A stretch of DNA of 5,075 nt from the NCBI GenBank assembly GCA_021794255.1, contig JAJYRF010000054.1, positions 1-5,075 on the forward strand, in the 5' to 3' direction. The notes beneath the pieces are model-generated. The model did no database searches. It had not been told where the DNA came from and was given only the letters and a program-made list of their open reading frames with translations. The DNA comes from a bacterium (GTDB lineage Bacteria; SZUA-79; Acidulodesulfobacterales; Acidulodesulfobacteraceae). Positions 1-4,723 of the stretch are shown piece by piece. Each line of letters begins with the position of its first letter. The stretch's first letter is position 1. The translations under genes and the position numbers were made by a program.

Positions 1-25
1 ATTAATAGCCTTATGAAAAAGGGAA

Positions 26-48
26 AAAGGTGTCAGATTTATTTATTC
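26..48 (-). repeat. Inverted copy of the AAATCTGACCCC-type motif (left end)
   Basis: Read on the plus strand this site is AAAGGTGTCAGATTTATTTA followed by TTC. Its reverse complement matches the three motif copies at 669-699, 715-745 and 836-866 over about 22 bases with one substitution (GGTGTCAG against GGGGTCAG). It is therefore in inverted orientation relative to them and could be the left end of a decayed element whose right end is one of those copies. No transposase is visible in the window. From memory, similar GG(T/G)GTCAGAT ends lie near IS200-type/REP-associated transposases in environmental genomes, but that link is inference. Confidence 0.7.
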
Positions 49-128
49 TCTTTAGGCATATTAAATAATTCACAAACGGTCGTGAAATATTGCGAACTAT
101 CGTTAATTATTTAAAATACGCAAGATAT

Positions 129-176
129 GGACGGCCAAAAGAAAAAGGAGAAAAAGGTCTTTTTTCTTGGCGGTCC
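129..176. other. Imperfect long hairpin downstream of the gene remnant
   Basis: The left arm GGACGGCCAAAAGAAAAA (129-146) and right arm TTTTTTCTTGGCGGTCC (160-176) are imperfectly complementary, with GGAC/GTCC and GCCAA/TTGGC blocks around a purine-rich loop. On the minus strand it begins only a few bases after the stop codon of the remnant at 183, where a terminator would sit. The expected U-run after the stem is absent in that direction, so it is a weak terminator at best. It may equally be a structural hairpin inside the mobile-like patch. Confidence 0.45.
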
Positions 177-182
177 TAAATT

Positions 183-694
183 TTAATCAAATCTTTCAAA
201 TATCGAAAAATAATCTTTTTTATCTAACTCTACCTTGCCGTATTCCTTCTCTTTCCTGCCCCATTTCGTTTCTATAACCGTATATGAGTTTTTACTATAT
301 TCCGGGTTCTCGATATTAATAGCAATCAACAATTTAACCATTTCGTTAGGATCTATATTTTTTCTGGAATACCGAATCATCTTGCTTGCATTTTCAAATG
401 TAGCAGGTATTTTGTTTACCGTTATAAATTCCGCAATGTCTTTTTTAATGTTATCGTCGAATATATAATTTCTGTTTTTGTTTACCTTAAGCGGTTTTTT
501 AAAATATTTCTCATTTCATAATTTTTAATAAGCCAATATATCTCATCGGCGGTCAATTTTAAATCGCTTTTTTCATTTTCCTCTTTTTCGATCTCCCAAA
601 TTTTATAGAATGTTGTTCTTCTGGCAGATTGAATTAAGAAATTTAATCCGCGTTTTATGTCTTCGCCGGTAAGGAATAAATAAATCTGACCCCT
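183..694 (-). pseudogene. 3' remnant of an unrecognised gene, 5'-truncated and frameshifted
   Basis: Two minus-strand reading frames join into one plausible protein tail. The upstream frame (about 694 to 482) reads LTGEDIKRGLNFLIQSARRT, then a charged stretch and LTADEIYWLIKNY, and stops at 482-484. The downstream frame is open from 515 to the stop at 183-185, reads EKYFKKPLKVNKNRNYIFDD near its start and ends FSIFERFD. The frames overlap at about 482-518, so a single-base indel there explains the break. The upstream end has no start codon: it runs into the repeat motif at 669-699, with an in-frame stop at 695-697, which indicates truncation by the repeat. The product is Lys/Glu/Ile-rich with no signal peptide or membrane segment, and I do not recognise the family. 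A short intact gene starting at the internal ATG at 380 is possible but has no evident Shine-Dalgarno. A sequencing error could also explain the frameshift, though not the missing 5' end. Confidence 0.6.
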
Positions 695-701
695 TTATTT
701 A
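581..701. repeat. 121-bp direct duplication, copy 1
   Basis: This block recurs at 748-868 with a constant offset of 167 bp and one visible mismatch (C at 649, T at 816). It contains the 5' part of the gene remnant (the EDIKRGLNFLIQSARR region) followed by a full copy of the AAATCTGACCCC motif. Similarity ends sharply at both borders. The near identity indicates a recent duplication whose right edge coincides with the motif. Confidence 0.93.
669..699 (+). repeat. AAATCTGACCCC motif, right copy 1
   Basis: A 31-base sequence beginning GTAAGGAATAAATAAATCTG and ending CCCTTTATT is identical at 669-699, 715-745 and 836-866. It joins directly onto the truncated 5' end of the gene remnant. It is the inverted counterpart of the site at 26-48, so 26-699 could be one inverted-repeat-bounded unit of roughly 675 bp. 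Confidence 0.9.
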
Positions 702-714
702 ATACTATTTTCTT

Positions 715-745
715 GTAAGGAATAAATAAATCTGACCCCTTTATT
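715..745 (+). repeat. AAATCTGACCCC motif, right copy 2
   Basis: This is an exact 31-base copy of 669-699, separated from it by 15 bases (700-714). It ends two bases before the second copy of the 121-bp duplication begins at 748. The duplicated gene fragment is thus flanked by motif copies on both sides, which suggests the duplication arose at or through the motif. Confidence 0.9.
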
Positions 746-747
746 AA

Positions 748-868
748 CTCTTTTTCGATCTCCCAAATTTTATAGAATGTTGTTCTTCTGGCAGATTGAA
801 TTAAGAAATTTAATCTGCGTTTTATGTCTTCGCCGGTAAGGAATAAATAAATCTGACCCCTTTATTTA
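748..868. repeat. 121-bp direct duplication, copy 2
   Basis: This is the second copy of 581-701. On the minus strand it encodes the same remnant peptide (ending WEIEKE), then runs into the motif copy at 715-745 and soon stops. It is therefore a non-functional fragment and not part of a longer gene. Confidence 0.93.
836..866 (+). repeat. AAATCTGACCCC motif, right copy 3
   Basis: This is the third exact 31-base copy, at the end of the 121-bp duplication. It is followed immediately by degenerating CCCTTTATTTA units, so it may mark the outer right edge of the element-like patch. Confidence 0.9.
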
Positions 869-910
869 CCCTTTATTTACCGCCCTTTATTTACCGGACC
901 CCTTTATTTT
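858..910 (+). repeat. Four CCCTTTATTTA units (motif tail array)
   Basis: CCCTTTATTTA occurs at 858-868, 869-879 and 883-893, with a CCCTTTATTTT variant at 900-910. The linkers are 0, 3 and 6 bases. The unit matches the end of the AAATCTGACCCC motif, so this looks like expansion or repeated partial insertion of the motif end. Confidence 0.85.
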
Positions 911-953
911 TGGCATAAGTTATTATAAATCTATATTATAAACAAAAATAATA

Positions 954-1826
954 CTATCTTGCCATATCCCAGTCTTTATTAAATCTATTTTTAAGTTTAT
1001 TTAAATTATTATGATTATTATGCAAAATTATTCCGACTTCCCTATTTTTATTTAGCGAAGTATAAGTAAAATTCTCACTGCCTATAAACGCTTTTTTATT
1101 TCCGACAATCATTTTAGCGTGCATATAAACTATTCTTATAGGCATAAATTTAAATTTAACGCCATATTTTTCCAAAAATATTATAATTGTTTTATCGTAA
1201 TTAGAAACAGATGAAGGAACTATTATTCTTATTCTATCGGCTTCGCCTTTTCTTGCCAGCGCATATATAATCGGTTTATCGTATCCCATTTCTTCGGTTT
1301 CTATATCTATCTGCCCGGGTTGATTTATAATGGATAATATTCTTTGCGTGGATCCCGGCGATACAACAAGATTATGATTTATGTATCCGGTAAATTTTAC
1401 ACTATTATAATCCGAATTAAAAATACGTTTTAGGCTGTTTATAATATTTTGCTTATAGGTAGTGTATTCATATTCTCTGTTTTTATGAAATGCCGACCAA
1501 TCAAAATTAGCAGTTCCTATTAACGCTTCATGATTATCTACAATATATTTTGCATGGTCAAATACATATTTTTTATCAAACATTCTGTTTATCTCAAAAT
1601 GCGCGCCAGTTTTTTTTATTTCTTGTTCTTCTTTTCTAATTGCCATTCTATAAGGTTTGCCTGCAATCATTATTTTAACGTCAACGCCTCTTTTTACAGC
1701 GTATCTTATAGCATTAAGTATCGGTTTATCACTTAAATAATAAACATTAACGTCTAAATCTCTTTTGGCGTAATTAATAAATCTAATAACCGGTTTCACA
1801 CCGGCGTTAGGCATAATATAAATCAT
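954..1826 (-). CDS. Phospholipase D-superfamily protein with two HKD motifs
   Basis: The 290-residue product has two PLD-type catalytic motifs: HAKYIVDNHEALIGTANF at residues 91-108 and HAKMIVGNKKAFIGSENF at 236-253. Each is followed by the family's NRE signature (116-118 and 261-263). His91/Lys93 and His236/Lys238 would be the catalytic pairs. The superfamily cleaves or transfers phosphodiester bonds and includes nucleases, phosphatidyltransferases and phospholipases. The single-chain, two-motif layout resembles secreted or nuclease-type members, and the substrate cannot be assigned. Both motifs are one residue short of the usual HxK-x4-D spacing, and the second has Gly where Asp is expected. 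No signal peptide or membrane helix is seen. The start at 1826 follows an in-frame stop four codons upstream, so the N-terminus cannot extend. A second ATG at residue 5 is an alternative. No clear Shine-Dalgarno precedes either. A promoter lies about 70 bp upstream. The short N-terminus may have lost an export signal. Confidence 0.9.
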   Translation of the reverse strand: MIYIMPNAGVKPVIRFINYAKRDLDVNVYYLSDKPILNAIRYAVKRGVDVKIMIAGKPYRMAIRKEEQEIKKTGAHFEINRMFDKKYVFDHAKYIVDNHEALIGTANFDWSAFHKNREYEYTTYKQNIINSLKRIFNSDYNSVKFTGYINHNLVVSPGSTQRILSIINQPGQIDIETEEMGYDKPIIYALARKGEADRIRIIVPSSVSNYDKTIIIFLEKYGVKFKFMPIRIVYMHAKMIVGNKKAFIGSENFTYTSLNKNREVGIILHNNHNNLNKLKNRFNKDWDMAR

Positions 1827-1893
1827 AATGAATATTTATTAATTTTATTTATATTAAATTTTTATTGCATCAGCTTTTTTGTAATAGGCATAT

Positions 1894-1922
1894 ATTGTAT
1901 TTGAGGCTATTTAGTTTGTCAT
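1894..1922 (-). promoter_or_regulatory. Predicted sigma70 promoter for the PLD gene
   Basis: On the minus strand, ATGACA (1917-1922) is followed by a 17-base spacer and TACAAT (1894-1899), each matching consensus at five of six positions. Transcription would start near 1887, giving a leader of about 60 nt before the ATG at 1826. This is a pattern match only. AT-rich DNA yields chance -10 boxes, but the optimal spacer and good -35 box support it. Confidence 0.5.
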
Positions 1923-2234
1923 CTTATTGCCTTATTTCAATAGTTCTAGAACTTGCTTTACTTAAAACCGATGAAAATTTTTTGACGATGAATAATTTTT
2001 TAAAAGTATATATAAGTATTTTAAGCGGTCTTTTTCAAATTTTAACCTTTCCAATTTAGATAATGGCATATAATCTATAAATTACCTAATATAGATTCAA
2101 ATAAATTAACATACTGCTCCCTATGCCTAAAAGCAGGGGCTTTCAAATTTCAACATAAATTTATCTTAAAGTTGATTATTATAGCTTATAGGCTCTAAGC
2201 TGCGCTTTTTTATACGAAACCTAATAAATGAATA
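1923..2234. other. Intergenic stretch without a convincing gene
   Basis: No gene is supported between the PLD promoter and the terminator at 2238. The only structures noticed are a small stem-loop at about 2108-2132 (GC-CCCT/AGGGGC with one bulged base) and AGCTTA/TAAGCT around 2180-2198, which is followed on the plus strand by GCGC and a T-run. The latter could act as a weak plus-strand terminator, but there is no plus-strand gene for it to serve. Confidence 0.5.
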
Positions 2235-2237
2235 AAT

Positions 2238-2271
2238 AAAAAAGCGGAAAGGCTTTTAACCCTTCCGCTTT
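2238..2271 (-). terminator. Rho-independent terminator of the cytochrome-porin gene
   Basis: In minus-strand sense the stem is AAAGCGGAAGGG pairing with CCTTTCCGCTTT (2260-2271 with 2241-2252), 12 bp including one G-U pair, around a 7-base loop TTAAAAG. It continues directly into a run of T (2243 down to 2238). It lies about 40 bp beyond the stop codon at 2313. The clean stem plus U-tract makes this a strong intrinsic terminator, so transcription of the cytochrome gene should not continue into the PLD gene. Confidence 0.92.
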
Positions 2272-2312
2272 AATTGATTATTAACTCAGCAGTATATAAG
2301 CTTAGTCAACAA

Positions 2313-3722
2313 TTAAAATGCAAAGTCAATACCAGAACCAAGTGTATTATCCTGTGAATGGTTTGTGAATATATATTCTAAATACAAATGAGCATTATAG
2401 GCTAAATTGTATTCAGCTTCTAAATTCAATGCATTTTTTATACCGTTGTTTACACAATTACCGCTCGGATATGCAGAGCCGTACAGGCTTGCATCAGGAC
2501 AAGAAGTACCATAAGTTCCATTATATGCTTCTTGTGCGCCCTTATGCGAGAATGAATATGTAGCATAATCTGCTGAAAGCATTAAGCCTGTGCCAATCTG
2601 CGGGAATAAATATCTTCCATAGACTTCAAAGTCGCTATATCCGTTAGATGTTTGCGAACCTGCGAAAGTTCCATTGGCATTATAATAAGTAATTCCATTT
2701 GGTCCGTAAGGATTTGAATCATTCTGCTCCATCCATGTCAAACCAAGTTCATAAATGTCGTTAGATAAATCTACGTCAAGACCGTTTACCGTAACTCTGT
2801 TGTTATAAGTTTCGCTTATGCCGCCGTTTGTACTCATCGGTTCGCTGATTATTGCGCCGTAATAGCCGAATTCTAATTGACCTAAAGAAGCTAACGAATA
2901 ATATTCTTTTAATTGATAAGAATATTCCATTGCATTAGAAGCCTGAGCGTTAATTAAGTTGTACTGATTGCTGCCTTTATCATTTGTTACAGTTACTTTA
3001 TACCACAAATGATAACCCGGCGTTCCGTAAAGAGCAATACCTTCGTTTCTTGAGTGAATTAACGCTCCTGCTTCGCCGGCATAAACACCGGAAGCTAATC
3101 CTAATCCTTGACCGTTGCCAACTGGACCTGCACTTAAATAAAACGGCATCTGTCTGTAAAAATAAGGACTTGCAGTCGTTACCTGACCAATTTTTAAGTT
3201 TAACAGATGTGAAGGAATTCCGAATCCGCTTCCGATTCCGTTTAAAGAGGCAAATACCTGTTTTTGTGTAAAAGTATTAGTACTGTTGTTTGTATTTTCA
3301 TGAACATAGAACGAAATTGAATTTACAAACGGAGTATAAACCTTAAACGCCCCGGCGGCAACTAAGTCAAACTCTGCGCTAAACGCATCGGTTTGCGGGT
3401 TAATATTTTCATTACCGTTATGAGTATAGCTGATAATCGGTTCAATCATTATAGGTATCGGCCATGGGTTTGGCAATGACAAACCTTGTGTTATCTGTGT
3501 TGCATCAGCCGGAGTTCCGTTGGTGCCCGGAAGTCTGAAGCCGTTTCTCCAGAATGCTCTTCCGAAGGGATTTAAGTTTGGAAATACTGTGTGACAGACT
3601 GCGCATGAAAAATGATATTTCTGCGCAAAAGCAGGGATTGCGTTTGCTTTCTTAGGGACGATTGCGAAAGAAACTCCTAATACAAACAAAGCAATCAAAA
3701 AAACTGTAAGTTGCTTTTTCAT
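2313..3722 (-). CDS. Cyc2-like outer-membrane monoheme cytochrome-porin fusion
   Basis: The 469-residue product starts with a Sec signal peptide (MKK, hydrophobic core 5-22, likely cleavage after ANA at 26-28). A compact heme domain with one CxxCH (CAVCH, residues 40-44) follows, then FPNLNPFGRAF (47-57) and NGF (60-62). The remaining roughly 390 residues are rich in Gly, Asn, Tyr and alternating polar/aromatic stretches and end in GSGIDFAF, with the C-terminal Phe typical of outer-membrane beta-barrels. This order (PAFA, CxxCH, PxLNxFGRxF, about 16-strand barrel) and length match Cyc2, the fused cytochrome-porin that takes electrons from extracellular Fe(II) in iron oxidisers. Related proteins occur in organisms not known to oxidise iron, so the electron donor or acceptor is inferred. 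Cys408 and Cys423 lie 15 residues apart in a Gly/Ser/Tyr-rich segment and could form a loop disulfide. The ATG at 3722 has a strong Shine-Dalgarno, and a strong terminator follows the gene, so it appears monocistronic. No periplasmic cytochrome partner is in the window. Confidence 0.88.
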   Translation of the reverse strand: MKKQLTVFLIALFVLGVSFAIVPKKANAIPAFAQKYHFSCAVCHTVFPNLNPFGRAFWRNGFRLPGTNGTPADATQITQGLSLPNPWPIPIMIEPIISYTHNGNENINPQTDAFSAEFDLVAAGAFKVYTPFVNSISFYVHENTNNSTNTFTQKQVFASLNGIGSGFGIPSHLLNLKIGQVTTASPYFYRQMPFYLSAGPVGNGQGLGLASGVYAGEAGALIHSRNEGIALYGTPGYHLWYKVTVTNDKGSNQYNLINAQASNAMEYSYQLKEYYSLASLGQLEFGYYGAIISEPMSTNGGISETYNNRVTVNGLDVDLSNDIYELGLTWMEQNDSNPYGPNGITYYNANGTFAGSQTSNGYSDFEVYGRYLFPQIGTGLMLSADYATYSFSHKGAQEAYNGTYGTSCPDASLYGSAYPSGNCVNNGIKNALNLEAEYNLAYNAHLYLEYIFTNHSQDNTLGSGIDFAF

Positions 3723-3726
3723 AACT

Positions 3727-3734
3727 CTCCTCTC
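3727..3734 (-). promoter_or_regulatory. Shine-Dalgarno of the cytochrome-porin gene
   Basis: The minus strand reads GAGAGGAG and then AGTT before the ATG at 3722. AGGAG at 3727-3731 is a good anti-SD match at short but workable spacing. It fixes the start ahead of the signal peptide. Confidence 0.85.
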
Positions 3735-3823
3735 TTTTAATTTAAATAATTTAAAATTTTTAAATGATAATAATGAAAAATAAATTTAAAACATTTAATT
3801 AATTAATAAAAATTAAAAATACG

Positions 3824-3890
3824 AATCTAATTTAATCTAAATCTAATTTAATCTATTTAATCTACTAATAGATAATAATAGATAATAATT
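3824..3890. repeat. Short AT-rich direct repeats in the cytochrome gene leader
   Basis: AATCTAATTTAATCT occurs at 3824-3838 and 3840-3854, 16 bp apart, followed by a partial TTTAATCTA at about 3857. Then GATAATAAT occurs at 3871 and 3881. These lie within the predicted untranslated leader of the cytochrome gene. They may be protein-binding sites or simple slippage products. Confidence 0.6.
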
Positions 3891-3930
3891 AAATTAAATT
3901 AAATAAAATAAAACATTCTAAAGCTTTAAT

Positions 3931-3946
3931 TCAGATTTATTTATCC
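3931..3946 (-). repeat. Partial match to the AAATCTGACCCC motif
   Basis: TCAGATTTATTTAT on the plus strand is identical over 14 bases to the core of the site at 26-48 and to the reverse complement of the right-hand copies, and is followed by CC as in those copies. The flanks do not match. In DNA this AT-rich a 14-base match may be chance. If real, it is a degraded relic of the same element in the leader of the cytochrome gene. Confidence 0.35.
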
Positions 3947-3948
3947 GC

Positions 3949-3956
3949 TCACCTCC
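3949..3956 (-). promoter_or_regulatory. Orphan strong Shine-Dalgarno in the cytochrome leader
   Basis: The minus strand reads GGAGGTGA, an excellent match to the anti-Shine-Dalgarno end of 16S rRNA. It lies about 230 nt upstream of the cytochrome start. No significant ORF follows: the overlapping ATGGAGGTGAGCGGATAA encodes only five residues, and the next ATG, about 25 nt on, encodes five residues as well. It may be a ribosome stand-by or leader-peptide site, or a relic. Confidence 0.5.
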
Positions 3957-4059
3957 ATAATAAAATTATTACATATCAATTATCTATCATATCAATACTA
4001 AAAAATACTATATCGCTTAATTTTTGTTTGTAAATATTAATTTATTAAATATATTAAAA

Positions 4060-4127
4060 ATAATCAAAATATTTATATGACTGCCAAAATAAAATCAAAG
4101 TAAAATATAAATAATCAAAATATTTAT
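4060..4127. repeat. 17-bp direct repeat ATAATCAAAATATTTAT
   Basis: ATAATCAAAATATTTAT occurs exactly at 4060-4076 and 4111-4127, 51 bp apart or about five helical turns. The spacing and exactness would suit a repressor or nucleoid-protein site downstream of the promoters. No regulator can be named. Confidence 0.6.
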
Positions 4128-4134
4128 TATAATT

Positions 4135-4190
4135 TAAACAATAAACAATAAACAATAAACAATAAACAATAAACAATAAACAATAAACAA
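4135..4190. repeat. Eight perfect tandem copies of the heptamer TAAACAA
   Basis: TAAACAA is repeated eight times without interruption; on the minus strand this reads TTGTTTA. The array begins just after the -10 box of the proximal promoter at 4199-4227. The predicted start point lies at its edge, and the array would form the first 56 or so bases of the cytochrome gene's mRNA. Perfect short tandem arrays are prone to slipped-strand change in copy number. Confidence 0.97.
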
Positions 4191-4198
4191 TAGATATA

Positions 4199-4227
4199 TA
4201 TATATCGCAAATTAATTGCGCTGTCAA
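4199..4227 (-). promoter_or_regulatory. Proximal sigma70 promoter of the cytochrome-porin gene
   Basis: On the minus strand TTGACA (4222-4227, perfect -35) is separated by exactly 17 bases from TATATA (4199-4204), within a longer TATATATATATC run. The spacer contains the near-palindrome CGCAATTAATTTGCG, a possible operator overlapping the promoter. The start is predicted near 4192, at the edge of the heptamer array. The promoter nearly duplicates the one at 4300-4328. Confidence 0.75.
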
Positions 4228-4299
4228 TATTAAACCTTATTTTTAATTTTTATTTTTTTATTAGAACTTATGAATATTAGATTATTCGGTTTTATATAT

Positions 4300-4328
4300 T
4301 ATATATCGCAAAGCATTCATATTGTCAA
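4300..4328 (-). promoter_or_regulatory. Distal sigma70 promoter of the cytochrome-porin gene
   Basis: On the minus strand TTGACA (4323-4328) is followed by 17 bases and TATATA (4300-4305), which continues as TATATAAT. It shares TTAATATTGACA and TTTGCGATATATA with the proximal promoter, 101 bp away, while the middle of the spacer differs and lacks the palindrome. Two such matches in the same orientation are unlikely by chance and indicate promoter duplication. Confidence 0.75.
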
Positions 4329-4395
4329 TATTAATTTATTTAAATTTATATAATTTTTTATTAAATGGAATTGTGCCGCCATGTCCGACGCAACT

Positions 4396-4411
4396 ATGAT
4401 GTCAACATAAT
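4396..4411. promoter_or_regulatory. Imperfect palindrome upstream of the distal promoter
   Basis: ATGATGTCAACATAAT is a dyad with ATGATG and CATAAT half-sites around a 4-base centre and one mismatch. It sits in a relatively GC-rich island (about 4368-4425) inside otherwise AT-rich intergenic DNA, about 70 bp upstream of the distal -35 box in the direction of transcription. That is a plausible activator position, but no regulator can be named. A TTGACA within it (4400-4405, minus) lacks a matching -10. Confidence 0.35.
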
Positions 4412-4460
4412 GCCAACTTGAATTTGTTAAATTTATAATTCTTTTATTATTAATATGTTT

Positions 4461-4486
4461 GAAAGGTATTTTCAGAAAGGTATTTT
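4461..4486. repeat. Tandem GAAAGGTATTTT pair after the TusA gene
   Basis: GAAAGGTATTTT occurs at 4461-4472 and 4475-4486, directly downstream of the stop codon at 4488 in minus-strand sense. No stem with a U-tract is visible here, so how transcription of the small gene ends is unclear. Confidence 0.7.
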
Positions 4487-4487
4487 T

Positions 4488-4712
4488 TTATTTTTTTAAA
4501 TAAACAATATACTCAGAACCTGATATATCGTAAGAAAGAAATGTATGTTCTTTCATCTTGCAGTAACTTTTTAAATCTTCGATTATACCTCGGTCTGAAG
4601 CAATAACTTTCAAAACTGAGCCGTCTGGAATTTTTTTAAACTCTTCCGCTACTTTCATAATTGGAACCGGACAGCTCAAACCATATGTATCTAATTCATA
4701 ATCGTAGTTCAT
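4488..4712 (-). CDS. tusA: TusA/SirA-family sulfur carrier protein
   Basis: The 74-residue product has the family hallmark YGLSCPVPIMK (residues 10-20) with the conserved CPxP (Cys14, Pro15, Pro17). A helix (18-28), DGSVLKVIASD (30-40) and a C-terminal strand ending YIVYLKK follow, which is the whole TusA fold at near-normal length. In the family the CPxP cysteine carries a persulfide and passes sulfane sulfur to partners in tRNA thiolation, molybdenum cofactor synthesis or dissimilatory sulfur oxidation. Which applies here cannot be told, since no Tus, Dsr, rhodanese or DsrE partner gene is in the window. A second Cys at 51 is present. The protein is cytoplasmic with no signal peptide. The start at 4712 has only a weak AGGTAG about 12 bases upstream. 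It is co-directional with the cytochrome gene but separated from it by 765 bp containing separate promoters, so an operon is unlikely. Confidence 0.93.
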   Translation of the reverse strand: MNYDYELDTYGLSCPVPIMKVAEEFKKIPDGSVLKVIASDRGIIEDLKSYCKMKEHTFLSYDISGSEYIVYLKK

Positions 4713-4723
4713 AATTTTGTGCG

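Noticed and set aside
235..468. Plus-strand ORF of 77 codons
   Set aside because: It lies antisense to the gene remnant, has no Shine-Dalgarno, and its hydrophobic content is what the complement of a Lys/Glu-rich AT-rich gene produces.
1530..1736. Plus-strand ORF of 68 codons
   Set aside because: It is fully antisense to the PLD gene, whose conserved HKD motif lies in the same stretch.
1865..2059. Plus-strand ORF of 64 codons in the intergenic region
   Set aside because: It begins at TTG, has no Shine-Dalgarno, resembles no family I know, and overlaps the predicted PLD promoter on the other strand.
2984..3271. Plus-strand ORF of 95 codons
   Set aside because: It is a shadow of the cytochrome-porin gene, which has a signal peptide, heme motif, ribosome site and terminator.
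4320..4384. 18-codon minus-strand ORF beginning MAAQFH
   Set aside because: It has no Shine-Dalgarno, no recognisable feature, and runs through the distal promoter, so it is most likely chance.
4368..4420. Sigma54-type promoter (TGGCGG-N5-TTCCA or TTGGCAT...TTGAC on the minus strand)
   Set aside because: The invariant GC of the -12 element is missing in both readings, and the sigma70-type promoters downstream are far better matches.
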